Shown here in pieces: positions 1-8,350 of a stretch of DNA of 64,000 bases (position 1 is its first letter; every line of letters begins with the position of its first letter). The DNA is taken from assembly GCF_000943545.1 (NCBI RefSeq), contig NZ_JTHP01000009.1, forward strand, positions 62,001-126,000, written 5' to 3'. The notes under the pieces are model-generated. The model saw only the letters and a program-made list of their open reading frames with translations, had not been told where the DNA came from and did no database searches. The translations under genes were made by a program, and so were the position numbers. The stretch comes from Paenibacillus terrae (GTDB taxonomy: Bacteria; Bacillota; Bacilli; Paenibacillales; Paenibacillaceae).

Positions 1-381
1 CAACAGGTTAGATTAGCAGCCAACCTGTCGTCCATATCGCATGCATTGGAGCAGACTTCCGTCGTTACTAATGATTTTGTATTGGAAAAAGTGACCTTTA
101 ATGTAGCAGAGAATGGTACGTTGAAGGGTGTGCTTTTAAATGTGAACAATCAACCGAATCTTGGTTTGGGTGGTGCTTATCAAGGTTATGGTAAATATAA
201 TATGGCTTCTTCTACTTTGACGAAGAAGGCGGAGGAAGTCATAGACATAGCTATGAAACAGTATGGTACGTCGGACAAGATTCCGGTATGGGATAAAAAT
301 ACGAAGGTGGAAATGACGGTACAAAATTATGAACTTGGAAAGCGGGAAGGTGGAATTTTCAAGCTTGCCAGTCAGAAATAG
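1..381 (+). CDS. Hypothetical protein, 5' end outside the window
   Basis: The frame is open from the first base of the window to the TAG at 379-381, so the start lies upstream. The visible 126 residues are polar, have no membrane segment or signal peptide, and contain a Gly-rich stretch (LGLGGAYQGYG). I do not recognise a family. The gene is followed after 10 bases by the DUF1232 gene with its own GGAGGT ribosome binding site, so the two are probably co-transcribed. The TTG at 46 is more likely an internal Leu codon than a start, because no ribosome binding site precedes it. Confidence 0.6.
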   Translation, partial: QQVRLAANLSSISHALEQTSVVTNDFVLEKVTFNVAENGTLKGVLLNVNNQPNLGLGGAYQGYGKYNMASSTLTKKAEEVIDIAMKQYGTSDKIPVWDKNTKVEMTVQNYELGKREGGIFKLASQK

Positions 382-391
382 GAGGTACCTT

Positions 392-736
392 ATGAAGGAT
401 TTTGATGTAACTAAAGCCAAGTATGATCCGAAGCAGGAAGAACAGGTGAAAAAGGGATTTTTCAAAAAGGTGAAATCCACGGCCGGGAAGGTTCCTTTTG
501 TGAAGGATGCGGTGGCCATGTACTATTGTGCGATAGATCCTGAAACGCCTCTTTATGCCAAAGGGGTGGCCTTCGGGGCCTTGGCGTATTTTATTTCTCC
601 ATTGGATGCGATATCGGATGTCATTCCGATGCTGGGCTTCACGGATGATGCGGGTGTCGTGCTGGCGGCCTTAAAAGTGCTGGACATGCATATCAAGCCT
701 GCCCACCGGGAGAAGGCGAACGAATTTCTTTCTTGA
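392..736 (+). CDS. DUF1232 (YkvA-like) membrane-associated protein
   Basis: A 114-residue protein starting at ATG 392 with GGAGGT at 381-386. A longer frame from 329 exists but overlaps the preceding gene and has no ribosome binding site. Residues about 45-100 carry the DUF1232 pattern: a hydrophobic stretch followed by YFISPLDAISDVIP and GFTDDAGV. The N-terminus is Lys/Glu-rich. The molecular role of DUF1232 proteins is not established; they are small, probably membrane-associated proteins. It lies in a same-strand run of four small genes. Confidence 0.8.
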   Translation: MKDFDVTKAKYDPKQEEQVKKGFFKKVKSTAGKVPFVKDAVAMYYCAIDPETPLYAKGVAFGALAYFISPLDAISDVIPMLGFTDDAGVVLAALKVLDMHIKPAHREKANEFLS

Positions 737-766
737 GTAATGCTTAAAGAGCGGGGGAGCTAAAGA

Positions 767-1105
767 ATGGATAGGTACACGTCTACAGCGAGGGAACGCT
801 GGCAGATGAGACAGAGTGAGCCGCAGCCGCAGGGCTGGGTGCTTGCTTTGTTTGGCTGGATTTTTGCAGGATTGGGGCTACTATTAAGTATTTTAGTCAT
901 TGGTAATCTGTCGGCTATTCTGGGTTTAGTCTTCGGCATTTTGACGAAACGGATAGAGCAACGTAATACACAGGGCATCCTGATTATCGTTTTAAGCTCC
1001 GTTGGGATCGGCATCGGGTTGTTGATTTTTATTATTTTTGCAGCACAAGGTTTTGTGGAAGGCCTGATAAGAGGTTATAATGAGCATTATCAGTCAGGGA
1101 GGTAA
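767..1105 (+). CDS. Small two-helix membrane protein (DUF4190-like)
   Basis: A 112-residue protein with ATG at 767 and a GGGGGAG ribosome binding site at 753-759. A polar N-terminus of about 25 residues is followed by two hydrophobic segments (about 27-55 and 68-93) joined by a short basic loop containing TKRIEQRN. This two-helix hairpin resembles DUF4190 proteins, but the family assignment is only by general shape. No catalytic motif is visible. It lies 30 bases after the DUF1232 gene and 6 bases before the next gene, so it is probably part of one operon. Confidence 0.65.
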   Translation: MDRYTSTARERWQMRQSEPQPQGWVLALFGWIFAGLGLLLSILVIGNLSAILGLVFGILTKRIEQRNTQGILIIVLSSVGIGIGLLIFIIFAAQGFVEGLIRGYNEHYQSGR

Positions 1106-1111
1106 ACAGCA

Positions 1112-1402
1112 TTGAGCGTCATTATTTCACAGCAGATATCAGCAACGGGCGTGAAGGAATATACGAAGGTGATTAAAACACTTGATTCCCATTTTACACC
1201 TTTGGTTGGACAGAAAATCAGGGATACGGCTTTTGGCGATATGCAATATTATGATGTCGAGGACGTGTTTATTGATCTGGCAGAGAACGAATATTGGGTG
1301 ATTTTACCTGCTGTTCTGCTGCATACCGATGATATCGAGGATGTACGGGATGCGGTGCGTGAGTATCGTTCACATGGTTGGGAATGTACAAAACCTTTGT
1401 AA
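1112..1402 (+). CDS. Hypothetical protein
   Basis: A 96-residue acidic, soluble protein. The start is TTG 1112 with AGGGAGGT at 1096-1103, in a good position. It ends with HGWECTKPL. No family is recognised, and there is no membrane segment or signal peptide. It is the last gene of the small operon beginning upstream of the window, followed by a weak terminator-like hairpin. Confidence 0.6.
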   Translation: MSVIISQQISATGVKEYTKVIKTLDSHFTPLVGQKIRDTAFGDMQYYDVEDVFIDLAENEYWVILPAVLLHTDDIEDVRDAVREYRSHGWECTKPL

Positions 1403-1714
1403 ATGCATGCTGCATAAGCATCTGTACGGAAACGTCTTTCTTTTGCGAGATAGGCGTTTTTTTATGTATTTATGTATAAAATCTTCCTAATGATTGGCAT
1501 GAAAAGAAAGAATTAATGCTGAAAATGCGCAATTTGTATCATTTTTTATCATAAAACGACAGGTTGGGAAATGAAAACGCACTTAATGTGTTATACTTAG
1601 TATATCAAAGGACAAGAGTCTAAAACGACCGGTAAGGCCCTTTCTTTGAAGAGCCTCGTAAGGTTCAACGTTTATCCAAAATAAATGGTCAAAAGGAAAA
1701 GGGGAAATGCTAAC
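1403..1714 (+). other. Intergenic region of about 310 bases
   Basis: Apart from the weak hairpin at 1430-1464, this region holds an AT-rich stretch with a -10-like TTATACT near 1592 and no convincing -35. A possible 5' leader at about 1610-1700 contains short complementary blocks. I do not recognise a riboswitch class and see no gene. Confidence 0.4.
1430..1464 (+). terminator. Weak terminator-like hairpin
   Basis: AAACG (1430-1434) can pair with CGTTT (1455-1459), extended imperfectly by TCT/AGA, and is followed by a run of T. It lies just after the stop at 1402. The stem is imperfect, so this is a tentative call. Confidence 0.4.
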
Positions 1715-2029
1715 GTGAGAGTGAATTTGAAATTTACGAACAAAGGGCAAGTTGCAGTCGAGAAGTTCAACAATGAGGAGCTTATCGAAATCTTTACCCG
1801 CTACATTAAAACGTTAAGCAAGAAGTATGATATCTCGGTTACTGTACCGGAAGATCTGAATGAGCAGATCTTGGCAGAGGGCACGGTGAAGGTCGTGTTG
1901 GATAAGATTAATTGTGACATGGACGCTTTTTTCAAAGAGCTGAGCCGGGATATCAAGGTGCCACTGGTCAAAAGATTGGGTACCAAACTGGATAACGTGT
2001 TTAAGACCGAGGTCGTGGAACAGAACTAA
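1715..2029 (+). CDS. Hypothetical small basic protein
   Basis: The start is taken as GTG 1715 because AGGAAAAGGGGA at 1694-1705 is the best ribosome binding site; an in-frame ATG at 1685 has none. The product is 104 residues, Lys-rich and soluble, with the sequence MRVNLKFTNKGQVAVEKF at the start. No family is recognised. The gene stands alone, with its own leader and a strong terminator after it. Confidence 0.6.
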   Translation: MRVNLKFTNKGQVAVEKFNNEELIEIFTRYIKTLSKKYDISVTVPEDLNEQILAEGTVKVVLDKINCDMDAFFKELSRDIKVPLVKRLGTKLDNVFKTEVVEQN

Positions 2030-2075
2030 GGACAAGGAACAGGCGAGTCTGAATGATGATTCGCAATATGAAATC

Positions 2076-2133
2076 ATAAAACCTCCCGAATGGGGCGCAT
2101 GGCTAGGCAATGTGCTCGTTCGGGAGGTTTTAT
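2076..2133. terminator. Strong bidirectional terminator
   Basis: A 15-base perfect inverted repeat: ATAAAACCTCCCGAA (2076-2090) and TTCGGGAGGTTTTAT (2119-2133). A and T tracts flank both sides, so it can end transcription of the 1715-2029 gene and of mqnB-mqnD from the opposite side. Confidence 0.85.
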
Positions 2134-2180
2134 ATGTTTAAACTGCTCTATTCAGCATGAAAACATGCAATGTCGGTCCG

Positions 2181-3035
2181 TTAGCGGGTGGTGGACGCAA
2201 GGCGCAGCTTGGCTAAATCAAACGAAGGAACAAGTCCTTCCTGTGCGGCGCGTCCGAGCAGTGCTTCGATGGCTGCATAGCCGCTGTCGCCCAGATTGGC
2301 AGTAAAGTCGTTCACGTACAGGTCGATATGCGATTGGGCCACATCCGGTGACAGCTCCTGCGCATGGGATAATACATATTCGCGCGAAGCCTCGGGATGT
2401 TTCCAAGCGTACTCGACAGAGGCGTGTATCCAGCCTGCAATAGCATCGAGGTCCAGAGAACGGCGGGCAATAATGGCTCCAAGCGGAATCGGGAGACCCG
2501 TATCTTCTTCCCACCAGTTGCCCAGATCCACTTGCTTGCTGAGACCGTAGGATGGATACGTGAAACGCGCCTCGTGAATGACTAGCCCGGCATCCATATG
2601 TCCGTCACGGACAGCAGGCATGATCTGGTCGAACGGCATCACGACAATTTCATCGACCCCTCCCGGTACATGCTTGGCCGCCCACAGGCGGAATAGCAGA
2701 TAGGCCGTGGAGCGTTCGCTCGGCACAGCTACGCGCTTGCCGGACAGGGCTTCCGGTCCTTCCGCCGTGGTGCCTTCCTTGGTCAGCACGAGCGGACCGC
2801 AGCCCCGGCCCAACGCGCCGCCGCAAGGCAGCAGAGCGTATTCGTCCAGCACCCAAGGGAGTGCAGCATAAGAGATTTTCATGACATCGAGCCCGTTTGG
2901 CGTTACCGCCAGATTGTTGGTGATGTCGATATCGGCGAATGTGATGTCCAGCGAGGGTGCGCCCGGAATCAACCCATGCGCCAAGGCATGAAAGACAAAG
3001 GTGTCGTTGGGACAAGGTGAAAAAGCAATTTGCAT
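2181..3035 (-). CDS. mqnD: 1,4-dihydroxy-6-naphthoate synthase MqnD
   Basis: MqnD converts cyclic dehypoxanthine futalosine into 1,4-dihydroxy-6-naphthoate in the futalosine route to menaquinone. The 284-residue protein begins with the family signature (SPCPNDTFVFHAL), with DIDITNN, KISYAALPW and GCGPLV further on, and has the normal length. It has the two-lobed periplasmic-binding-protein-like fold typical of MqnA/MqnD but no signal peptide, in keeping with a cytoplasmic enzyme. Its ATG abuts the stop codon of mqnB, so the two are co-transcribed and probably translationally coupled. The AGGAGGT-like site for mqnD lies inside the end of mqnB. Confidence 0.93.
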   Translation of the reverse strand: MQIAFSPCPNDTFVFHALAHGLIPGAPSLDITFADIDITNNLAVTPNGLDVMKISYAALPWVLDEYALLPCGGALGRGCGPLVLTKEGTTAEGPEALSGKRVAVPSERSTAYLLFRLWAAKHVPGGVDEIVVMPFDQIMPAVRDGHMDAGLVIHEARFTYPSYGLSKQVDLGNWWEEDTGLPIPLGAIIARRSLDLDAIAGWIHASVEYAWKHPEASREYVLSHAQELSPDVAQSHIDLYVNDFTANLGDSGYAAIEALLGRAAQEGLVPSFDLAKLRLASTTR

Positions 3036-3695
3036 CTATATAACCTCCGTTAATGTAGAAAATGCGGCTTCCAACGCTTGCAAAGCCTCTTTGATCCGCC
3101 AGGCTGCGCGGTCACGTGGGCCCACTGCATTGGAGATCGTGCGGATTTCCATCACAGGCAGCTCCAGCTTGTTCGCCGCTACGGCTACCCCGTAGCCTTC
3201 CATCGCTTCGGCAGCAGCCCTGGGAACGCGCATCACCAGCCGTTCTGCCGTAGCCGCTGTACCTGTCGCCGTCGTGACGGTCAGGATCGGCCCGGCGACA
3301 GCTGTCTGTCCAGCGGCGCGTAGCGCCTGAACGAGCCGCTGTGTGGTTGCGCCGTTCACGGCGATTCGGCTGGAGCCGAAGCCCAGCTCGTCCACGCTGC
3401 TGAAGCCCTCCGCCGTCTCGGCCCCGAGGTCGGCGGCGATGATCGCGTCAGCGACGACGACGCTCTCCAGTGCGGCGACATCCACGAAGCCGCCGCCGAT
3501 TCCGGCGCTGATGACCAGGCGGTAGCCGCCGCCAGCCAGCGCCAGCGCAGTCGAAGCCGCTGCGGACGGAGCGCCCACACCAGCAAGCTCAACCGCAAAG
3601 CGGGTGTCGCCGTTCAGCCCGCGCAGCACGGCTTCCCGTTCGCCCTCAACCGCGGTCATGATCAGGATGCGTCCGTCTGATGTTGTATGCTCCAT
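3036..3695 (-). CDS. mqnB: Futalosine hydrolase MqnB
   Basis: MqnB removes hypoxanthine from futalosine (or adenine from aminofutalosine). The 219-residue protein has nucleoside-phosphorylase-family features: ILIMTAVEGE at the N-terminus, ISAGIGGGF, and near the end EAMEGYGVA and EIRTISNAVGPRD. The start at 3695 is chosen because AAAGGGG lies 8-14 bases upstream; an in-frame extension to 3824 would cross the promoter described below. The middle of the gene is very GC- and Ala-rich compared with its neighbours. MqnA and MqnC are not in the window. Confidence 0.9.
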   Translation of the reverse strand: MEHTTSDGRILIMTAVEGEREAVLRGLNGDTRFAVELAGVGAPSAAASTALALAGGGYRLVISAGIGGGFVDVAALESVVVADAIIAADLGAETAEGFSSVDELGFGSSRIAVNGATTQRLVQALRAAGQTAVAGPILTVTTATGTAATAERLVMRVPRAAAEAMEGYGVAVAANKLELPVMEIRTISNAVGPRDRAAWRIKEALQALEAAFSTLTEVI

Positions 3696-3734
3696 CGGTT
3701 GATTCCCCTTTAAATTTAGATCATATGCTACTTC

Positions 3735-3763
3735 ATCATACTGCTTTTTGAAATTATGTTCAA
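3735..3763 (-). promoter_or_regulatory. SigA-type promoter of mqnB-mqnD
   Basis: On the minus strand TTGAAC (3758-3763) and TATGAT (3735-3740) are separated by exactly 17 bases. The position, 40 bases upstream of the mqnB ATG, also supports the shorter mqnB start. Confidence 0.7.
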
Positions 3764-3773
3764 AAAATAACGA

Positions 3774-3802
3774 CAAAAAAAAGCGCTCTGTGGCGCCTTT
3801 TG
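3774..3802 (-). terminator. Terminator downstream of the 3957-4202 gene
   Basis: Reading the minus strand, AAAGGCGC and GCGCTTTTTTTT form a short hairpin with a T tract (one internal mismatch). It lies between the small gene at 3957-4202 and the mqnB promoter, separating the two transcription units. Confidence 0.55.
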
Positions 3803-3956
3803 GATAAACCTGCAATATGTTCACAAATCGAAAGCCAGCAGAATCGCTGCCTTAAATAATAACGATTACCCTGTGGTAACAGTTGGATATCAGTTATTTT
3901 CAAGGTAAAAAAGCAATTCTAATCTGGAAGAACAGTACAGGCATAGCATATAATAA

Positions 3957-4202
3957 TTATATCGGCTGATCCTTGGTGATCAACTGAAACATCGTGATAT
4001 TGCGGTCATAATGGCTTTGGGTCCCATCCTGATTGCGCACCCGAATCATCTCGCTGCTGAACAATTCGATATATCCGCTGCCAATCTCGCAGTATACGCC
4101 CGTCGGGTCCTCCTGCCAGACTGAAACGAGATGCTGAGACAGCGCCGCGGTAAAAAATTCGATGTTTTTTTGCAGTACGCGTGGCGTTTTCTTGGGTTCC
4201 AT
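3957..4202 (-). CDS. Hypothetical small protein
   Basis: An 81-residue soluble protein. The start ATG at 4202 is preceded by GGGAGGATT, which is better than the upstream ATG of the longer frame. It contains YCEIGSGYIELFSSEMIRV, suggesting a beta-rich fold. No family is recognised. It is transcribed divergently from ppk1, and the shared upstream region carries the Pho box. Confidence 0.6.
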   Translation of the reverse strand: MEPKKTPRVLQKNIEFFTAALSQHLVSVWQEDPTGVYCEIGSGYIELFSSEMIRVRNQDGTQSHYDRNITMFQLITKDQPI

Positions 4203-4408
4203 AACGTAAATCCTCCCTATATGATGCCATTTGAAAATGAAACAATTGAAAGTGGCTGGTATGTGACAAGTAACAGCATGATAAACATAAATAACGATAA
4301 AAAAAGTACGATTCGACAATCTATCTCAATGAAACAGACGTAAACACTGTACCCTTTAATGCTATTTTTGTAAAGTATCCGAGTGACCTTTTCAACATCA
4401 GGCTGCGT

Positions 4409-4436
4409 TTTACACACATTTTACATTGTGTTTACA
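4409..4436 (+). promoter_or_regulatory. Putative Pho box upstream of ppk1
   Basis: Three identical TTTACA hexamers start at 4409, 4420 and 4431, exactly 11 bases apart. This matches the known B. subtilis PhoP recognition pattern (TTAACA-like direct repeats at about 11-base spacing). A TATGAT at 4441-4446 follows directly and could be the -10. The inference is that ppk1 is induced by phosphate starvation through PhoPR. Confidence 0.65.
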
Positions 4437-4510
4437 CAGCTATGATGCTAGTGCGTTTCATCTAATAGTACAATAAAGCATAACTATACTGCATGATTGA
4501 TGGAGGCCAT

Positions 4511-6625
4511 ATGTTGATAGAGAGTCAGAATAAGGATAAAGATAGAGCCGGGTCAGAACGTTACTTTAATCGGGATTTAAGCTGGATTGAATTTAATCGC
4601 CGTGTGCTTCAGGAAGCGCAGGATACAGATACACCGTTGCTGGAGAGAGCCAAATTTTTGGCGATTGTGTCCAGCAATCTGGATGAATTTATGGCTGTTC
4701 GGGTGGCAGAGACGCGGGAGAAGATCAAGGCCGGTTTTATGCAAAAGGATTTTACCGGATATACCCCCTCCGGTTTATACAAACGGCTGATCAAGCGTAC
4801 GGTCTCAATGGTATCGGAGCAGTATCGAAACTATCGCGAAATTTCCCGCCTGTTGACGAAAAAGGGGATTTTGCTGCTTGAATATGAGGGCTTGAATGCG
4901 ACACAGCGCAAGTCTCTGGATACCTACTTTCATGAAATTATATTTCCGGTGCTGACGCCAATGGCAGTCGATCAGAGCCGTCCTTTTCCACTAGTTCACA
5001 ATAAATATGTATATTTAGCAGTTGTATTGAGACGTCAAGGGGATACGGAGGAGGATAAGCCGTTTTTTGCCATCGTGCAGGTGCCTTCCAATATTCCGCG
5101 TGTCGTGTCTGTGCCGCTACGTTCCAATAGCAAGAAGAAATCATTCATTTTAATTGAAGAGCTGATCAAGCATCATATTCAAACGCTGTTCACGGGTTAT
5201 GTGCCGGAATCGGTTCAAGCCTTTCGTGTCACGCGCAATTCCGATTTGTCCATTAATGAAGAAGAAATCGAAGATTTGCTCGAAGAGATTGAAAAAGAAC
5301 TGCGTCGAAGAAGACGCGGTGCGCCAGTAAGGCTGGAAGTGGAAAAAGGGATTCATCCCTTTGCTCTGATGGAGCTTCAGCGCGAATTCAAGCTGTTCGA
5401 TCATGTGTTTGAGATGGACGGGCCGCTGGATTTGACGTTTCTATCGTCCTTTGCCGATCAATTGGAAGGGTATTCGCATTTGAAGTTTCCGGCAATCAAA
5501 CCGGTGTATCCAGAAGAGCTGCCCCCGCAAGAGGATATCTTCAACGTACTTCGCAAACGGGACGTGCTGGTATATCATCCGTATGAGTCGTTCGATGCGG
5601 TAACGGATTTTATCATTGAGGCGTCAGAGGACCCGGATGTGATGGCGATCAAAATGACCCTGTACCGGGTCAACGGGGAATCCAAGCTGATCCCGGCATT
5701 AGCTCGTGCGGCTGAATCGGGCAAGCAGGTAACGGTGGTCGTGGAGCTGAAAGCCCGCTTTGACGAGGAACGTAATATTGCCTGGGCGCGTACGCTTGAG
5801 AAAGCAGGCTGTCATGTGGTGTACGGGCTGGTCGGTTTGAAGACGCACGCCAAAATCATTCTCGTGGTACGCCACGAGCGTAACACGCTCAAACGATACG
5901 TGCATGTGGGGACTGGCAACTACAATGAAAGCACGGCCCGCGTATATACGGATATCGGGTTATTCACGTCAGACCCGGTCTTGGGCGAGGATGCTTCCGA
6001 GCTGTTTAATGAAATCACGGGCTTCTCCGCACTCAAGACGCTGCAAGCTTTTACGGTGGCTCCGACGGGAATGAAAAACAAGCTGTTCGAGCTGATCCGC
6101 AGGGAAGCGGAGCAAGCACTTGCAGGCAAGCCAGCCCGTATCATTGCCAAAATCAATTCCTTATCCAGTCAGGAGATGATTGATGAACTATATGCAGCTT
6201 CTCAGGCGGGTGTGAAGATTGATTTGATCATTAGAGGGGTCTGCTGCTTGCGTCCAGGTGTGGAAGGATTCAGCGAGAATATCAGCGTCATTAGTATTGT
6301 GGATCGCTTTCTGGAGCATTCAAGGCTGTTTTATTTTGAAAATGCAGGGGCTTCGGAGCTGTTCCTGTCCAGCGCGGACTGGATGACTCGCAACCTGACA
6401 CGCCGGATTGAACTGATGTGCCCGATTTACGATGACCGGATCAAGGGAATGCTGTCGGACATTTTGCATTTGTCCTTGAGAGATAATGTGAAGGCGCGGC
6501 AGCTTCTGTCTAATGGCAGTTATCAGTTTGTGGCAAGAAACGACGAAGAGGCCCCTATGCGGAGCCAATCCGAAGCCATGAAGGTTAGAAATTGGAAGAA
6601 GGAAGAATGGACCACGACAACGTAA
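4511..6625 (+). CDS. ppk: Polyphosphate kinase Ppk1
   Basis: Ppk1 reversibly polymerises the gamma-phosphate of ATP into inorganic polyphosphate. The 704-residue protein has the four-part Ppk1 layout: N-terminal domain (RYFNRDLSWIEFNRRVL), head domain, and two C-terminal phospholipase-D-like domains. The conserved catalytic histidines are visible in GLKTHAKI and YVHVGTGNYNEST, the latter being the expected phosphohistidine. ATG 4511 has GGAGG at 4502-4506; an in-frame ATG at 4493 lies upstream of that site and is less likely. The 3' end overlaps the convergent ppx gene by 41 bases. A Pho box lies upstream. Confidence 0.95.
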   Translation: MLIESQNKDKDRAGSERYFNRDLSWIEFNRRVLQEAQDTDTPLLERAKFLAIVSSNLDEFMAVRVAETREKIKAGFMQKDFTGYTPSGLYKRLIKRTVSMVSEQYRNYREISRLLTKKGILLLEYEGLNATQRKSLDTYFHEIIFPVLTPMAVDQSRPFPLVHNKYVYLAVVLRRQGDTEEDKPFFAIVQVPSNIPRVVSVPLRSNSKKKSFILIEELIKHHIQTLFTGYVPESVQAFRVTRNSDLSINEEEIEDLLEEIEKELRRRRRGAPVRLEVEKGIHPFALMELQREFKLFDHVFEMDGPLDLTFLSSFADQLEGYSHLKFPAIKPVYPEELPPQEDIFNVLRKRDVLVYHPYESFDAVTDFIIEASEDPDVMAIKMTLYRVNGESKLIPALARAAESGKQVTVVVELKARFDEERNIAWARTLEKAGCHVVYGLVGLKTHAKIILVVRHERNTLKRYVHVGTGNYNESTARVYTDIGLFTSDPVLGEDASELFNEITGFSALKTLQAFTVAPTGMKNKLFELIRREAEQALAGKPARIIAKINSLSSQEMIDELYAASQAGVKIDLIIRGVCCLRPGVEGFSENISVISIVDRFLEHSRLFYFENAGASELFLSSADWMTRNLTRRIELMCPIYDDRIKGMLSDILHLSLRDNVKARQLLSNGSYQFVARNDEEAPMRSQSEAMKVRNWKKEEWTTTT

Positions 6626-8132
6626 GGTTCCATGCTTTTTGAAAATCCTTGGCGACAGCCTCCAGCTCCCGCTGTTCCAGAATCGGTTCACCCATGCTTT
6701 CCAGACGAAGATGTAGCGCATCGTCACCTGTGGTGGGATTGATGCTGGTGATGATGCCGGATTCGCTCCGATCCATGCCGATCGCAAGCTGGAGCAGGGA
6801 GCCCAACCGATGTACACGTTCTTCGTCGGAAGGCTCCAGAATATCGGCATGTGTGCGCAACAGTCGGGGCGTCCGATTCTTGGGATGGTAGTCTGCGATC
6901 AGCGCAGCCAGCACCGTTTCCTGATGGGATAAACCGCCGATGCCCGCATGTAGGATCCAGAACACGGAATGCTGGCGGAAATGATAGTAATTTAAGGCTG
7001 CTCCGGTTTTGTACAGCGTTGCGGCGGTCAGCAGCAGACGTTTGTCCATCGCTGAGGATGATACGTCAGCCCATACGTCAACGAGTTCGTCATAGAGTCG
7101 GACAGCGTACTCGTTAACCCGCTTGACGTGCTCTTCGCTAACCGGGACAGCGAATGAAAGTATATTGCGGATCGACGTGATGAGCGGATTGTCGACCACA
7201 GGCTTTTCGGAATTGACCAGTTCATGAAACAAACCGTCACGCAAGCCCGCTCCGCTGACCAAATAGGTGGAGCCATGAGCGGCCTCGAATATCGTTTTCA
7301 ATATAACTAGCCCCGGTACAATAATGTCGGCTCTGTCTTTGGACAGGCCGGCTGTTTTTTTGCGTTTTTCATAGGGAAGATGGGGCAGACTGACATAAAA
7401 ATAATCGACATCTTCTGTCGTCATTTCGTAATGGTGCGTCACGGGCAACGAGTAATCCTGCCGCTTCTGATTGATTTTGGCCAAGGTACGCAAGGTACCG
7501 CCCAAACCGATGAACGGCAGGCCCGGATTGGAAAAGATCCAATCATGGTCTTGCAGGGAAGAACGGACGAAGCTCTCCATCTCCTCGATCTGCTGAGGGG
7601 ACCATTCACCGTTCCTGACTTCCTGGCCAAAGCGCGAATTCGTGTTGACCGCGCCAAAAGGAAACGATACGGTATGAAGCCGCTGTCGCTCGCGGAACAG
7701 CGTAATTTCGGTACTGCCGCCCCCGATGTCAATAATAATGCCGTCGTTTACATTCATGGTATTGACGACGCCCAGAAAACCGGCATAGCCCTCCTGCTCC
7801 CCGCTCAATATTTCCAGCGTTAAGCCTGTTTCCTCCGCAATCCATTGAACAATCTCATCCGAATTCGCCGCATTACGGATAGCGGCTGTCGCTGCTGCAC
7901 GCATACGAACAACCTCGTGCATACGGCATACCGTTATAAATTGGCGCAGTAATGGAGCGATGCTTCGAATCGCTTCCCGCTCCATACGGCCGTTGGTTCC
8001 AACCTTTTCACTTAGTCGGGCAGCCTCTTTGCATTCCTGGACAATCCGGTAGGCTCCTGTCTCTGTTATTTCATAGATCACTAGACGTATGGAGTTGGAG
8101 CCAATGTCCATGATGCCGATTTTGCTGTTCAT
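6585..8132 (-). CDS. ppx: Exopolyphosphatase, Ppx/GppA family
   Basis: A 515-residue enzyme expected to release phosphate from polyphosphate ends (or to hydrolyse pppGpp). The actin-like ATPase fold shows as GIMDIGSNSIRLVIYE near residue 5, IDIGGGSTEI near 140 and GLGGTLRTLAKI, followed by an HD-type C-terminal half. The start at 8132 has AAGGAGGT 7 bases upstream; the longer frame to 8288 lacks a site. It is convergent to ppk1 and overlaps it by 41 bases, a pairing that places synthesis and degradation of polyphosphate side by side on opposite strands. Confidence 0.93.
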   Translation of the reverse strand: MNSKIGIMDIGSNSIRLVIYEITETGAYRIVQECKEAARLSEKVGTNGRMEREAIRSIAPLLRQFITVCRMHEVVRMRAAATAAIRNAANSDEIVQWIAEETGLTLEILSGEQEGYAGFLGVVNTMNVNDGIIIDIGGGSTEITLFRERQRLHTVSFPFGAVNTNSRFGQEVRNGEWSPQQIEEMESFVRSSLQDHDWIFSNPGLPFIGLGGTLRTLAKINQKRQDYSLPVTHHYEMTTEDVDYFYVSLPHLPYEKRKKTAGLSKDRADIIVPGLVILKTIFEAAHGSTYLVSGAGLRDGLFHELVNSEKPVVDNPLITSIRNILSFAVPVSEEHVKRVNEYAVRLYDELVDVWADVSSSAMDKRLLLTAATLYKTGAALNYYHFRQHSVFWILHAGIGGLSHQETVLAALIADYHPKNRTPRLLRTHADILEPSDEERVHRLGSLLQLAIGMDRSESGIITSINPTTGDDALHLRLESMGEPILEQRELEAVAKDFQKAWNLTLSWSILPSSNF

Positions 8133-8350
8133 GAGTTGACCTCCTTGTCGAAAAAACAATTTGCCGGCAAACCCGCTGCTCCGTGCAAATATAAGTAGAT
8201 TATTGTCATTGTACCAGTGATGTCCCGTGCATGCTACCGTTAGCATTGATCTTGTCGAAATGAATATATGCCTCGGGCAATCATCCAAGAATAGAGCATC
8301 CGTGTTGAGTATGTATAAGTATAGTTTGACGGCGAAAGGAGAGAGGATTC

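Noticed and set aside
3696..3824. N-terminal extension of MqnB
   Set aside because: It includes the promoter -10/-35 and lacks a ribosome binding site; the family starts near the ATG at 3695.
3840..3956. Possible fourth copy of the structured repeat (GGAAGAACA and GGTAACAG present)
   Set aside because: Only isolated short matches; the helices and the order of blocks are absent.
7380..7823. 147-residue plus-strand frame inside ppx
   Set aside because: It is antisense to conserved Ppx motifs and has no start signals.
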